From a virus, in IMG/VR virus record IMGVR_UViG_3300042503_000209, positions 1 to 64,000 of that record: a stretch of DNA of 64,000 nt; one strand, given 5' to 3'. Shown piece after piece: positions 6,180 through 13,452 of the stretch; within the stretch, counting starts at the first letter, position 1; every line of letters begins with the position of its first letter. The notes beneath the pieces were generated by a model. That model saw only the letters and a list, made by a program, of their open reading frames with translations. It had not been told where the DNA came from and ran no database searches. Both the position numbers and the translations under genes were made by a program.

Positions 6180-6729
6180 ACTGCCTATACCTAAAGGTAC
6201 AGCATGGAAATACAAGAGGTTTAATAATAGATTCTTAAGAATCATACACTGGCGTATAAAAGATTTCTTTGATGGTATATGGAACATTATAAGATGGGCA
6301 CCAACTATCTATAAAGACAAAGATTGGGATGATTATTACATTACTAAGCTTCTACAAAAGAAGATAGAGCATCAACGTGCTTATTTAGTAGGTGCTAATA
6401 GACATACTAACGTAGATAGAGATAATTTCTGGATGACAGTAGTTCTTAATCTTATAGAACGAAAGCATGCTGATTATTATGATATGGAACGTTATGACTA
6501 TATAGTTCTTGGTAAAGATATATTTGGTGATGTAGAATCTGAAAACTTGAATGAATATATTGCAAAATATCCAGTAGCTAAACGTGCAGCTTTAAAAAAG
6601 TATCGTGAATATTCACGTTTAGATGATAAAGAAACTATATCTTTATACATGGGGCATATACGTCAACAAAAGTGTGATGATCTTATATTTGAGATACTTA
6701 AAAGACACTCTGCCGAATGGTGGGATTAA
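6160..6729 (+). CDS. Conserved-looking unknown protein, 189 aa
   Basis: It begins ATG ATG AAA, so translation may start at 6160 or 6163. The N-terminal 50 residues are basic and Trp-rich (RIIHWRIKDFFDGIWNIIRWAPTIY). The rest is a helical domain with many Asp/Tyr residues (WDDYYITKLLQKKIEHQRAYLVG, ERKHADYYDMERYDYIVL). No catalytic motif is recognised. It is translationally coupled to the gene before it. Confidence 0.8.
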   Translation: MMKQYTKLPIPKGTAWKYKRFNNRFLRIIHWRIKDFFDGIWNIIRWAPTIYKDKDWDDYYITKLLQKKIEHQRAYLVGANRHTNVDRDNFWMTVVLNLIERKHADYYDMERYDYIVLGKDIFGDVESENLNEYIAKYPVAKRAALKKYREYSRLDDKETISLYMGHIRQQKCDDLIFEILKRHSAEWWD

Positions 6730-6739
6730 ATAACTTATT

Positions 6740-7285
6740 ATGACTGAAGAACAGTTTATTGAAATAAAAGCTGAATATTTTGAAAACATCAAAAAAATGC
6801 TTTTAGAACTAGGTAATATACAACCTACAGTTACAGTGATTGGTAATCACATAGAAGAGAATAAGCCAGCAATAGTACATATTCCTTTACCTGCAGAGCT
6901 AGCAAATTCAGATAATGGTAAACAAATGTTTGTAGATAAGATGATTCCAGATATATCTAAAAAAATACATGAAAAGTTTACTATAGATGCAGTTTGTTTT
7001 GCTTCTGAAGCATGGTTACGTACAGCTGATAAAGACGGATATAATCCTGAAACAGATAACTATAAGAAGTTACCTATATCAAAAGAGATATTAATTATAT
7101 CCATTGATGGTAAAGATGGTAGTAAATCTGATATTTATGAGATTAAAAGAGACGGTAAGTCTATTAACACTGATGGTGATTTAATAGATACAATTGAATT
7201 AGAACCACTTCCTGAATTAGGAGAAACTTATAACACTAATACAGGAAGATTTAGTAATCTTTACAAAAAATTTAGTAAACAGTAA
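6740..7285 (+). CDS. Unknown protein, 181 aa
   Basis: A predicted alpha/beta domain: an N-terminal helix (EEQFIEIKAEYFENIKKMLLEL), then strands TVTVIGNHIEENKPAIVHIPL, then a segment DAVCFASEAWLRTAD, and late strands ILIISIDGKDG. The FASEAW segment and following strands resemble small phage proteins without assigned function. It starts 10 nt after the previous stop and ends before a weak terminator at 7295. Confidence 0.8.
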   Translation: MTEEQFIEIKAEYFENIKKMLLELGNIQPTVTVIGNHIEENKPAIVHIPLPAELANSDNGKQMFVDKMIPDISKKIHEKFTIDAVCFASEAWLRTADKDGYNPETDNYKKLPISKEILIISIDGKDGSKSDIYEIKRDGKSINTDGDLIDTIELEPLPELGETYNTNTGRFSNLYKKFSKQ

Positions 7286-7294
7286 TTTATAACC

Positions 7295-7318
7295 GAGAGT
7301 TTCAACTCTCACATTTTA
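7295..7318 (+). terminator. Weak intrinsic terminator
   Basis: GAGAGT (7295-7300) and ACTCTC (7305-7310) form a perfect 6-bp stem with a TTCA loop, followed by ACATTTTATA. The T-run is short, so termination may be partial. Confidence 0.45.
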
Positions 7319-7326
7319 TATAGTAT

Positions 7327-7518
7327 ATGAGGAGCAATTGGTTCACATCATTATTTGGTAAATCTAGAATACAAGAATTAGAAGAACAAGTTGATGACTT
7401 AGAAAAAGAAGTTATTGATCTTAGATTAAAACTACACGAGAAACAAGAGCATATTGACAAAACTAATGCATATTGGAAGAAAAAAATGCATCAAAACAGC
7501 AAAAAAGATAAGTTATAG
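7327..7518 (+). CDS. Short coiled-coil protein, 63 aa
   Basis: After a short N-terminal hydrophobic/basic patch (NWFTSLFGKSR) the protein is one heptad-repeat helix (IQELEEQVDDLEKEVIDLRLKL) ending in a Lys-rich tail. It is likely a parallel dimer or an adaptor. The gap 7519-7601 contains a perfect 8-bp hairpin (AGCTTTAT/ATAAAGCT, 7573-7594). Confidence 0.7.
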   Translation: MRSNWFTSLFGKSRIQELEEQVDDLEKEVIDLRLKLHEKQEHIDKTNAYWKKKMHQNSKKDKL

Positions 7519-7572
7519 CTCTATTATCCGTAGAAAATAATAAAGGTATTTGTAGATAGTTAGACATATGTT

Positions 7573-7594
7573 AGCTTTATATGCACATAAAGCT
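7573..7594 (+). promoter_or_regulatory. Hairpin in the leader of the next gene
   Basis: AGCTTTAT and ATAAAGCT pair perfectly around ATGCAC. The loop contains the upstream in-frame ATG (7581), which would be a poor start. The hairpin ends 7 nt before the ATG at 7602 and could affect its translation. Confidence 0.4.
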
Positions 7595-7601
7595 TAAATA
7601 C

Positions 7602-7862
7602 ATGCTCTACCAGTTACCAAATGGAAAAGTAATTGAAATAAGTACTGAGCAGTATTTTGATATGACTGATGAAGAGTTAGAATATTTAATAGCTTATAAC
7701 TACGGTGAAACATTAGAAGATCCATGGTTTGGCTCAATACTAAGTAAAGGAGATAATTCTAAAGCAGAAGAAATACAAGATACTATTATAGAACTTACTG
7801 ATATCCCAGTTTCTGAAAAACTGAGTGATCCAGACATTGACTTTCAAATAGAAGAAGATTAA
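7602..7862 (+). CDS. Unknown acidic protein, 86 aa
   Basis: The start is set at ATG 7602 (MLYQLPNGKVIEIS) because the alternative ATG at 7581 lies inside a hairpin loop. The first 45 residues are compact, with an EEYL-type helix (YFDMTDEELEYLIAYNYGE), then a DPWFGS segment and an acidic tail ending QIEED. I remember similar short proteins from crAss-like phages, without known function. A strong terminator follows. Confidence 0.75.
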   Translation: MLYQLPNGKVIEISTEQYFDMTDEELEYLIAYNYGETLEDPWFGSILSKGDNSKAEEIQDTIIELTDIPVSEKLSDPDIDFQIEED

Positions 7863-7885
7863 ACTTAGTCTTACAATTTTAACTC

Positions 7886-7916
7886 AAGCCTTAGCTAAAG
7901 CTAGGGCTTTTTTATT
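7886..7916 (+). terminator. Strong intrinsic terminator
   Basis: AAGCCTTAGC (7886-7895) pairs fully with GCTAGGGCTT (7900-7909) around TAAA, followed by TTTTTTATTT. Confidence 0.85.
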
Positions 7917-7939
7917 TATAATTTATAACAATTATCAAG

Positions 7940-8416
7940 ATGAACAAAGTCACAGTAGCAGCCGACAAGAACGGCAACGTAATTGGTGTATCACCAAACA
8001 ATCCAGAATATGGCTGGATTAGAGTAGAGCAAAACGCACGTGTCATCAGTGACCGTGGATGGTTACGCAATTCTAAAAGATCTGCGTTAATTAAAGGTAA
8101 AGTAGAAGACTTAGTAGCTTCTAACTATAAAGAAGGAGAAGAAATTACAGGTAAAATCATTGTAATAGAATCTCATGACCCATTTAACCCAGAAAATCCT
8201 GATAGAGATATCAAGTTAGCTGGTGATACTGGTGTAATTTGCCGTGTAGACGATCAACCTATTTATCGTCAAACGTTCTTTACACCTAATATAAATGCTC
8301 AAGATGAGCTTATTATGCATACAAATACGGAAGAAATTAAAGAAGTACAATCTGCACAACGTGCTATTGGTTCTTTAAAGAATATCCGCACTAAAGAGTT
8401 TGAAACAGAACTATAA
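7940..8416 (+). CDS. Well-expressed phage protein of unknown function, 158 aa
   Basis: The gene is a single-gene unit bracketed by two good terminators (7886 and 8442). Its first third uses more C-ending codons (GTC, GAC, AAC) than its neighbours, which suggests strong expression. The protein has an N-terminal beta region (VTVAADKNGNVIGVSPNNP), a basic patch (RGWLRNSKRSALIKG) and a C-terminal helix. I recall close relatives in crAss-like genomes with no assigned function. An abundant DNA-binding or structural role would fit the expression pattern but is not shown. Confidence 0.8.
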   Translation: MNKVTVAADKNGNVIGVSPNNPEYGWIRVEQNARVISDRGWLRNSKRSALIKGKVEDLVASNYKEGEEITGKIIVIESHDPFNPENPDRDIKLAGDTGVICRVDDQPIYRQTFFTPNINAQDELIMHTNTEEIKEVQSAQRAIGSLKNIRTKEFETEL

Positions 8417-8441
8417 TTGACATAGTGTATAAATCCCCCTA

Positions 8442-8477
8442 GGGAGCTTGGAGAAATCTGAGCTCCCAATTTTATTT
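8442..8477 (+). terminator. Intrinsic terminator
   Basis: GGGAGCT (8442-8448) and AGCTCCC (8461-8467) pair perfectly and are followed by AATTTTATTT. Confidence 0.7.
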
Positions 8478-8503
8478 CTAATCCATTACATAACTCCAGC
8501 TAT

Positions 8504-9013
8504 ATGCACAACAATCAAAACAAAACCGTATCTGCAAACTCTAAAGGTATAGTTGTATCTTTCAGAGACGTAAACAAACATAAGTTTATACCTTATGACA
8601 GTCAGTACGTAAAACAAATTCAGCTACATGGTACAGCAAAGTATCAGCAGCTTGAAATTGAAGTATTTAACCCTACTCAAAGAAGAATATATGATGAAGC
8701 CTTATATGGTTTTGCTGTATACTCACCTAAAGAGATACAAGAGTTATCTCCTTCTAAAAAACATTTTATACAAAAAAATTATCACAGAGTACAGAGGTTC
8801 TTAAACAAATGGAAAGAAGAGCTTCTAAACCAACGTATAGATAATTATTTGTTAGAACTTTTTTACAAATCTCCTTTAATCAAAGAGTTTGTAGAAATAT
8901 CACGTGCTGAATATCAATTTGCAAACGAAACTGATCGTTTAACAGATGAAGTAATAGCACGTAAACTTGTTGAATTTAAACTTTTGCCATCTAATTTCTT
9001 TAACTTAACTTAG
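8504..9013 (+). CDS. Unknown protein, 169 aa
   Basis: A beta-rich N-terminus (KGIVVSFRDVNKHKFIPYD) is followed by an all-helical basic segment (KKHFIQKNYHRVQRFLNKWKEELLNQ) and a C-terminal helix bundle. No enzyme motif is seen. It begins after a terminator, so it probably has its own promoter, and leads the tightly spaced run 8504-12067. Confidence 0.75.
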   Translation: MHNNQNKTVSANSKGIVVSFRDVNKHKFIPYDSQYVKQIQLHGTAKYQQLEIEVFNPTQRRIYDEALYGFAVYSPKEIQELSPSKKHFIQKNYHRVQRFLNKWKEELLNQRIDNYLLELFYKSPLIKEFVEISRAEYQFANETDRLTDEVIARKLVEFKLLPSNFFNLT

Positions 9014-9020
9014 TGTAATT

Positions 9021-9257
9021 ATGCAATATACATTTGTAATTAATGGTACATCACAACTTGTACTAATTCCAGAAAATGAACTGGACCGTTTACTTTTAGA
9101 ACGCACTCTTGAAAATGGTGCTACAATTGAAGTATCTAAAATTTCACAACCTGTTAGTATTTTAGGTAAACCTGTTACGGATAGTTATGTATTAAAACGT
9201 AAGGTACATTCAACTACAACAGCTTTAAATGTAAGAGATGATTCAAGCGAAGACTAA
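9021..9257 (+). CDS. Unknown protein, 78 aa
   Basis: A small beta/alpha protein (YTFVINGTSQLVLIPENELDRLLLERTL) with a Ser/Asp-rich C-terminus. It starts 7 nt after the previous stop and overlaps the HNH gene by 20 nt. No family recognised. Confidence 0.7.
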   Translation: MQYTFVINGTSQLVLIPENELDRLLLERTLENGATIEVSKISQPVSILGKPVTDSYVLKRKVHSTTTALNVRDDSSED

Positions 9258-9621
9258 ATTGTGTGCTGGTTGTAACCAGTTAAAACACATTTGGAAAGCT
9301 CATGGTAAAGATAAATACTGCAAGGAATGCTGGTATAGCATTGAAAAACCAAAGTCTATAGCTCCCATATCTAAAAAGATGCGGGAGACTGTAGACCAGT
9401 ACTCTAAAATGCGTACAGCATACCTTGTAGTAAATACTTTATGTAAAGCTAAACTATCAGGTTGTACAACATTTGCTACAGATGTACATCATAAAGCAGG
9501 TAGAGGTGAAAACCATCTAAAAATTGCTACATGGTTACCTGTATGTAGAACTTGTCACACTTGGATAGAGCTTCATCCTAAAGAAGCTAAAGAGCTTGGA
9601 CTATCAGAAACAAGATTATAA
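9238..9621 (+). CDS. HNH/NinG-like zinc-binding nuclease
   Basis: The 127-aa protein opens with a zinc ribbon (CAGC at about residues 9-12, CKEC at 31-34). It then carries an HNH-type core: TDVHHKAGRGENH, WLPVCRTCHTWIE, with the second Cys pair and catalytic-type His residues. The layout resembles phage NinG/Rap-like and stand-alone HNH proteins, which cut DNA in recombination, packaging or homing. It overlaps the upstream gene by 20 nt and is not flanked by an intron-like sequence, so it looks like a resident gene. Confidence 0.8.
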   Translation: MIQAKTKLCAGCNQLKHIWKAHGKDKYCKECWYSIEKPKSIAPISKKMRETVDQYSKMRTAYLVVNTLCKAKLSGCTTFATDVHHKAGRGENHLKIATWLPVCRTCHTWIELHPKEAKELGLSETRL

Positions 9622-9637
9622 CCAAAACAAATAACCT

Positions 9638-10039
9638 ATGAGTACAGAAGAAAAACTATTGGACTATCCGTATCCGGATAAACTCCTAGATGAAGATGGC
9701 TATCCTACTACAGAAGCTCTTTTGTATATCAGAAACTGGGGCACTGAAACAGTAGATGGTGATTATAGATTTGGTAAATGGTTTACCACTCCTGAAATGC
9801 ATCCATTGATAGATTATATAAAGTCAATCTATACTTATGATGATGCTATCAGAGAACAAGATAGTCTGTTAGAGATCCACACATTTGGTTGGTCTGGAAA
9901 TGAAGAAATTATTTATGAGCTAAAGAAAACTAGCTTATGGATGTTCAAGTTTGTAGCACAACAGACCGGTGGACATTATTACTTCCGTCTTGATAGAGAT
10001 AGTGAGTATACATGGTCTGTAGAGAAAGTAAAAGATTAA
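9638..10039 (+). CDS. Unknown protein, 133 aa
   Basis: The product is aromatic- and acid-rich with repeated Trp/Tyr strands (YRFGKWFTTPEMHPLIDYIKSIY, HTFGWSGNEEIIYEL, GGHYYFRLD). It looks like one compact soluble alpha/beta domain. I recall similar small proteins in Bacteroidota and their phages without assigned function. It is part of the 8504-12067 run. Confidence 0.75.
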   Translation: MSTEEKLLDYPYPDKLLDEDGYPTTEALLYIRNWGTETVDGDYRFGKWFTTPEMHPLIDYIKSIYTYDDAIREQDSLLEIHTFGWSGNEEIIYELKKTSLWMFKFVAQQTGGHYYFRLDRDSEYTWSVEKVKD

Positions 10040-10050
10040 ATAAAAAGATA

Positions 10051-10284
10051 ATGGTAAAAGAAAATAGAAGAAACCTATCAGGTGTATACATCTTCCATAA
10101 ATTTGATGAAGATGAGCGTAGACAACCTACCTGTTTTGAAGACTGTCCTGTAGAAAAGCAAGACGAATGGTTAAATAGTTTAGACCCAGAAGGTGTAAAA
10201 AGTTTAGCTAAACACCTAGCTACTACGCTAAGACGTGTTGGAGATGATTTTGACTTAATTAGTACTTCACAAGAAGATATTTAA
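10051..10284 (+). CDS. Unknown protein, 77 aa
   Basis: I use ATG 10051 (MVKENRRNLSGVYIF), 12 nt after the previous stop. An alternative in-frame ATG at 10012 would overlap the previous gene by 28 nt. The product shows a strand (GVYIFHKFD), the phrase CFEDCPVEKQDEWLNSLD and a C-terminal helix (VKSLAKHLATTLRRVGDDFD). No family recognised. Confidence 0.7.
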   Translation: MVKENRRNLSGVYIFHKFDEDERRQPTCFEDCPVEKQDEWLNSLDPEGVKSLAKHLATTLRRVGDDFDLISTSQEDI

Positions 10285-10295
10285 AATAAATAATC

Positions 10296-10577
10296 ATGGA
10301 AAACTTCCAAGAACTAAGAGATAAATACAGAACAGCTGTAGTTCATTTCTTAAATAGATACGAAAAACAAGTATCAGAACACATTATAGATGTTATGATA
10401 TCCGTAATGATGACTAGAGATAATGTTTTACAAGGTGGTAGTTTTGTACAAGCAGTAGTAGGTAATAATTTAAGAGAAGCTATTAGTAGAGCTGATAACG
10501 ATTGTAGCAATAACTTAAAAATTATTACTATATGCTGTCACAACTGCTATGTAGAAACAGAACTTTTATATGAGTAA
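10296..10577 (+). CDS. Unknown helical protein, 93 aa
   Basis: An amphipathic helical product (ELRDKYRTAVVHFLNRYEKQV) with a Cys cluster near the C-terminus (ITICCHNCYVETE) that could bind metal. It overlaps the helicase start by 8 nt, so the two are translationally coupled. The function may be linked to the helicase, but this is inferred from position only. Confidence 0.7.
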   Translation: MENFQELRDKYRTAVVHFLNRYEKQVSEHIIDVMISVMMTRDNVLQGGSFVQAVVGNNLREAISRADNDCSNNLKIITICCHNCYVETELLYE

Positions 10578-11694
10578 AAGAGAAGAAATCCAACAAGAAG
10601 CTCTTGATATAGCTACTAAACACAAACGATGTGGTTTAGCTATATCAATGGGTGTTGGCAAAACCTTAATAGGTTTAAAATACATAGACTACTTTCAGAA
10701 AGCTAATAAAAATATACTGAAAGTATTGGTAGTAGCACCTAAGTTATCAATATTTGATAGCTGGAAAGATGATTCTGCTAAGTTCAATATACCACTTGAC
10801 AATGTAGAATTTACTACTTATCTATCTCTAAATAAATGTGACCCATTTATGTATGATATAGTTGTTATGGACGAATGCCATAGTTTACTCATTAGTCATA
10901 CCTTATTTCTAAATAGATTTAGAGGTAGGATACTTGGTTTAACCGGCACTCCTCCTAGACATATGCAGTCAGAGAAAGGTAAGATGGTAGGTACATATTG
11001 TCCAATGATGTATAAATACATTACAGATGATGCTATTGATGATAACATTCTTAATGATTACAGAATTATAGTTCACAGACTTTCCTTATCTACTGATAAT
11101 ACTATACCAGTAAATATGAAAGACAAACAGTTTTGGACGTCAGAGCAAAAAAACTATGAATACTGGACTAAACGTCTAGTAGAAGCTCAGACTAAAAAAC
11201 AAGAACAAATATCTTCTGTAATGAGAATGCGTACTCTTATGGATTTTAGAACTAAAGAAGATTATACTAAGCAGTTGATGAATGATATAGAAGAAAAATG
11301 TATTGTATTTTGTAATACACAAGTACAAGCTGACAGAATTTGTAAAGATTCATATCATTCAAGTAATCCAGATGCTGAAGAAAATCTTCTTAGATTTAAA
11401 AATGATGAGATAGATAAGCTATCATGTGTGCTACAGCTAAACGAAGGTGTTAATATACCTAATCTTAGAGCTGGTATTATTATGCATGCATATGGTAACG
11501 AGCGTAAAAGCAATCAACGTATAGGTAGATTACTACGACTTAATCCTAATGATACATCTATTGTGCATATACTATGCTATAAAAATACTGTAGATGAACG
11601 TTGGGTTACAGAAGCTCTTAAAGATTTAGATCAAACTAAAGTCAAATATTTTGACGTAAAAATTGAAAAAGATGAATCAATCTTTTACAGGTAG
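10570..11694 (+). CDS. Superfamily 2 DNA helicase (DECH box)
   Basis: A 374-aa SF2 helicase/translocase. Motif I is GVGKT (28-32), motif Ia VLVVAPKLS, motif II DECH (101-104), motif III LGLTGTPP, and motif VI QRIGRLLR near residue 320, so both RecA-like domains are present. It is short for the family and has no extra C-terminal domain. Such helicases in crAss-like phages belong to the replication/recombination set. It overlaps its neighbours at both ends (8 and 32 nt). Confidence 0.9.
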   Translation: MSKREEIQQEALDIATKHKRCGLAISMGVGKTLIGLKYIDYFQKANKNILKVLVVAPKLSIFDSWKDDSAKFNIPLDNVEFTTYLSLNKCDPFMYDIVVMDECHSLLISHTLFLNRFRGRILGLTGTPPRHMQSEKGKMVGTYCPMMYKYITDDAIDDNILNDYRIIVHRLSLSTDNTIPVNMKDKQFWTSEQKNYEYWTKRLVEAQTKKQEQISSVMRMRTLMDFRTKEDYTKQLMNDIEEKCIVFCNTQVQADRICKDSYHSSNPDAEENLLRFKNDEIDKLSCVLQLNEGVNIPNLRAGIIMHAYGNERKSNQRIGRLLRLNPNDTSIVHILCYKNTVDERWVTEALKDLDQTKVKYFDVKIEKDESIFYR

Positions 11695-12067
11695 ACTTAT
11701 AAAAAAGAATGGGAGACTAGAGTTTTCTAGTCTCACCCAATCTAAACAGTTTGAACATTATGCATCAGACGTACCTGATGGTATGATAGTAGAATGTTTT
11801 TACGAAATAACACATGATGATGGTACGCTTCCACAGCTAGCCAAACTTCATGTATTAATCCGACAGCTTGCCACACATGTTGGTGAGACTGTAGAGAATA
11901 TGAAAATCTTAATTAAAGATCGTGCTGGTCTTTGTATATCTAGAAATGTAGCCGGCAAAGAATACTTCTTAGCTAAAAGCTTTGGAGATTGTTCTAAAGA
12001 AGACTTATCTCTAGCTATACAAGCAGCTATGGAAATAGGTGAAGAAATTAATTTTCCGGTAGGCTAA
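11663..12067 (+). CDS. Unknown protein, 134 aa
   Basis: It begins inside the 3' end of the helicase gene (32-nt overlap, other frame). The domain has an N-terminal strand region (GRLEFSSLTQSKQFEHYASDV), then GMIVECFYEITHDDGTLPQLAKLHVLIRQLATHVGETVE, then a late helix (LSLAIQAAMEIGEEIN). The LPQLAKLHVLIRQLA helix is the most distinctive element. In other phages similar proteins are unannotated. Confidence 0.75.
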   Translation: MKKMNQSFTGRLIKKNGRLEFSSLTQSKQFEHYASDVPDGMIVECFYEITHDDGTLPQLAKLHVLIRQLATHVGETVENMKILIKDRAGLCISRNVAGKEYFLAKSFGDCSKEDLSLAIQAAMEIGEEINFPVG

Positions 12068-12326
12068 TTTCTTTCTCTTCTATTAATCCAGATTCTTCAG
12101 CTTTATCTTCAATAGCTCTGACTAGTAATACTACAGTGAATAGATGTGACATCCATTCTTCTGTGATTTCTTTCTTTTCAACAATAGCTGTTTCAAATTC
12201 CTTAATTTGATCTTCAGTTTTGTCTTCTGCAAGATGTACTAGTAGATCTTTAAGTTTTAGATAAAACGCTGTACCGATAGCTACATTAACCACAGCATCG
12301 TTCTTAATTACTTTCATTTTTTCCAT
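12048..12326 (-). CDS. Antisense-oriented small protein, 92 aa
   Basis: This is the only - strand gene inside the + block, and it fills the gap between 12067 and 12364, which has no + ORF. The product is helical and acidic (AVVNVAIGTAFYLKLKDLLVHLAED, WMSHLFTVVLLVRAIEDKA). Translation may start at Met1 or Met4 (MKVIKND). A TAGATTTG box lies 19 nt before the start. Its 3' end overlaps the + gene by 20 nt, tail to tail. I recall similar proteins in crAss-like phages; function unknown. Confidence 0.7.
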   Translation of the reverse strand: MEKMKVIKNDAVVNVAIGTAFYLKLKDLLVHLAEDKTEDQIKEFETAIVEKKEITEEWMSHLFTVVLLVRAIEDKAEESGLIEEKEISLPEN

Positions 12327-12345
12327 AAAATATATGTTTATTATA

Positions 12346-12353
12346 CAAATCTA
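12346..12353 (-). promoter_or_regulatory. Promoter-like TAGATTTG box
   Basis: On the - strand TAGATTTG fits the Bacteroidota -7 consensus TAnnTTTG and stands 19 nt before the ATG at 12326. The following leader (TATAATAAACAT) resembles that behind the same box at 25092. I see no TTTG -33 box at the standard distance. Confidence 0.45.
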
Positions 12354-12363
12354 ATAAAATTTC

Positions 12364-13080
12364 ATGACAGAGACCATAAATCTTGACGAAATTAAATGTA
12401 AGCTTATAGAGCGTCTTAAACCTTCAGGGTGGGCAGATAAACTTAAAGGTTTTATACAGTCCAGTGACTTTGACAAAATCTTAGAAGCTTTATATAAACA
12501 GAGGGGAGAAGGAAAACGCTTTACACCTCCACTTAAGCACGTATTTAGTGCATTCCAGAACTGTCCAATAAATGATCTTAAGATTGTAATAGTTGGACAA
12601 GATCCTTATCCACAGTTAGGTATAGCAGATGGTATGGCATTTTCTTGTAGTTTATTAGGTAAACCACAGCCAAGTTTACGTAATATATTTGAAGCTATAG
12701 AACATACAGTTTACCAAGAATGGCCTACGTATCAAGATCCAGATCTTACTCGTTGGGCTAAACAAGGTGTACTGTTACTAAATACAGCTTTAACCTGTGA
12801 AGTAGGTAAAATTGACTCACATGCTAGCTTGTGGCATGACTTTACTATGTATGTATTAGATATGCTGAACTTAACAAATTCAGGTTTAATATTTATACTA
12901 CTTGGTAAAAAAGCACAAGAATTAGAGCCTTTAATAGGGCAGAATCATTATATACTCAAAGCTTCTCATCCAGCTTCTGCAGCATATACTAAAACAGTAT
13001 GGGACTGCGGTGACGTATTCAATAAAGCTAATGAGATAATTAAAGCTAATAATGGTCCTTTATATAAAATCAATTGGTAA
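12364..13080 (+). CDS. ung: Uracil-DNA glycosylase (family 1)
   Basis: A 238-aa enzyme that removes uracil from DNA by cleaving the N-glycosidic bond. The water-activating loop GQDPYP is at residues 78-83 (Asp80 catalytic). The downstream ADGMAFS loop, the GVLLLNTALT strand and the leucine-loop HPAS near residue 200 are all in place, so it should be active. Full length for the family. In a phage it keeps uracil out of newly made DNA, consistent with the RNR and MazG further right. It is transcribed divergently from the small gene at 12048. Confidence 0.95.
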   Translation: MTETINLDEIKCKLIERLKPSGWADKLKGFIQSSDFDKILEALYKQRGEGKRFTPPLKHVFSAFQNCPINDLKIVIVGQDPYPQLGIADGMAFSCSLLGKPQPSLRNIFEAIEHTVYQEWPTYQDPDLTRWAKQGVLLLNTALTCEVGKIDSHASLWHDFTMYVLDMLNLTNSGLIFILLGKKAQELEPLIGQNHYILKASHPASAAYTKTVWDCGDVFNKANEIIKANNGPLYKINW

Positions 13081-13096
13081 ACTTAAATAAATAAAA

Positions 13097-13432
13097 ATGG
13101 CAGTTAACAAAGTGGAGATCTATGTATCTCAAATTCTAGAAGACTTAGACAATGGTCTAACGTGGTTTAAAAAAGATGACTTGGGTTATGGATCTATCCA
13201 GGACAAGTACAACGCTAAAGAACAACAGATCGCTATGATCAGAAAGCATCCTGCTTTAAAAGATGCTGAGACAACAGTGACAGTATTTACTGTTATTGAT
13301 GATACAAAGAAAGAAGAACCAGTAGTATCTGTAGACACTACACCAGTTAAAGAAACAATTACTTACACTGAACCTGCAATTAGCAGCACTCCAACTAATG
13401 CCGATGAATTATCAGCATTCGCAAATTTATAA
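13097..13432 (+). CDS. Unknown protein, 111 aa
   Basis: The N-terminal 60 residues are a folded helical part (VEIYVSQILEDLDNGLTWFKKDDLGYGSIQDKYNAKEQQIAMIRKH split over two helices), and the C-terminal half is a Thr/Pro/Val-rich disordered tail. It lies just upstream of the MoxR/VWA pair with short spacers and may be a partner or substrate of that ATPase; this rests on neighbourhood only. Confidence 0.75.
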   Translation: MAVNKVEIYVSQILEDLDNGLTWFKKDDLGYGSIQDKYNAKEQQIAMIRKHPALKDAETTVTVFTVIDDTKKEEPVVSVDTTPVKETITYTEPAISSTPTNADELSAFANL

Positions 13433-13452
13433 TATACACAAATACATTTATT

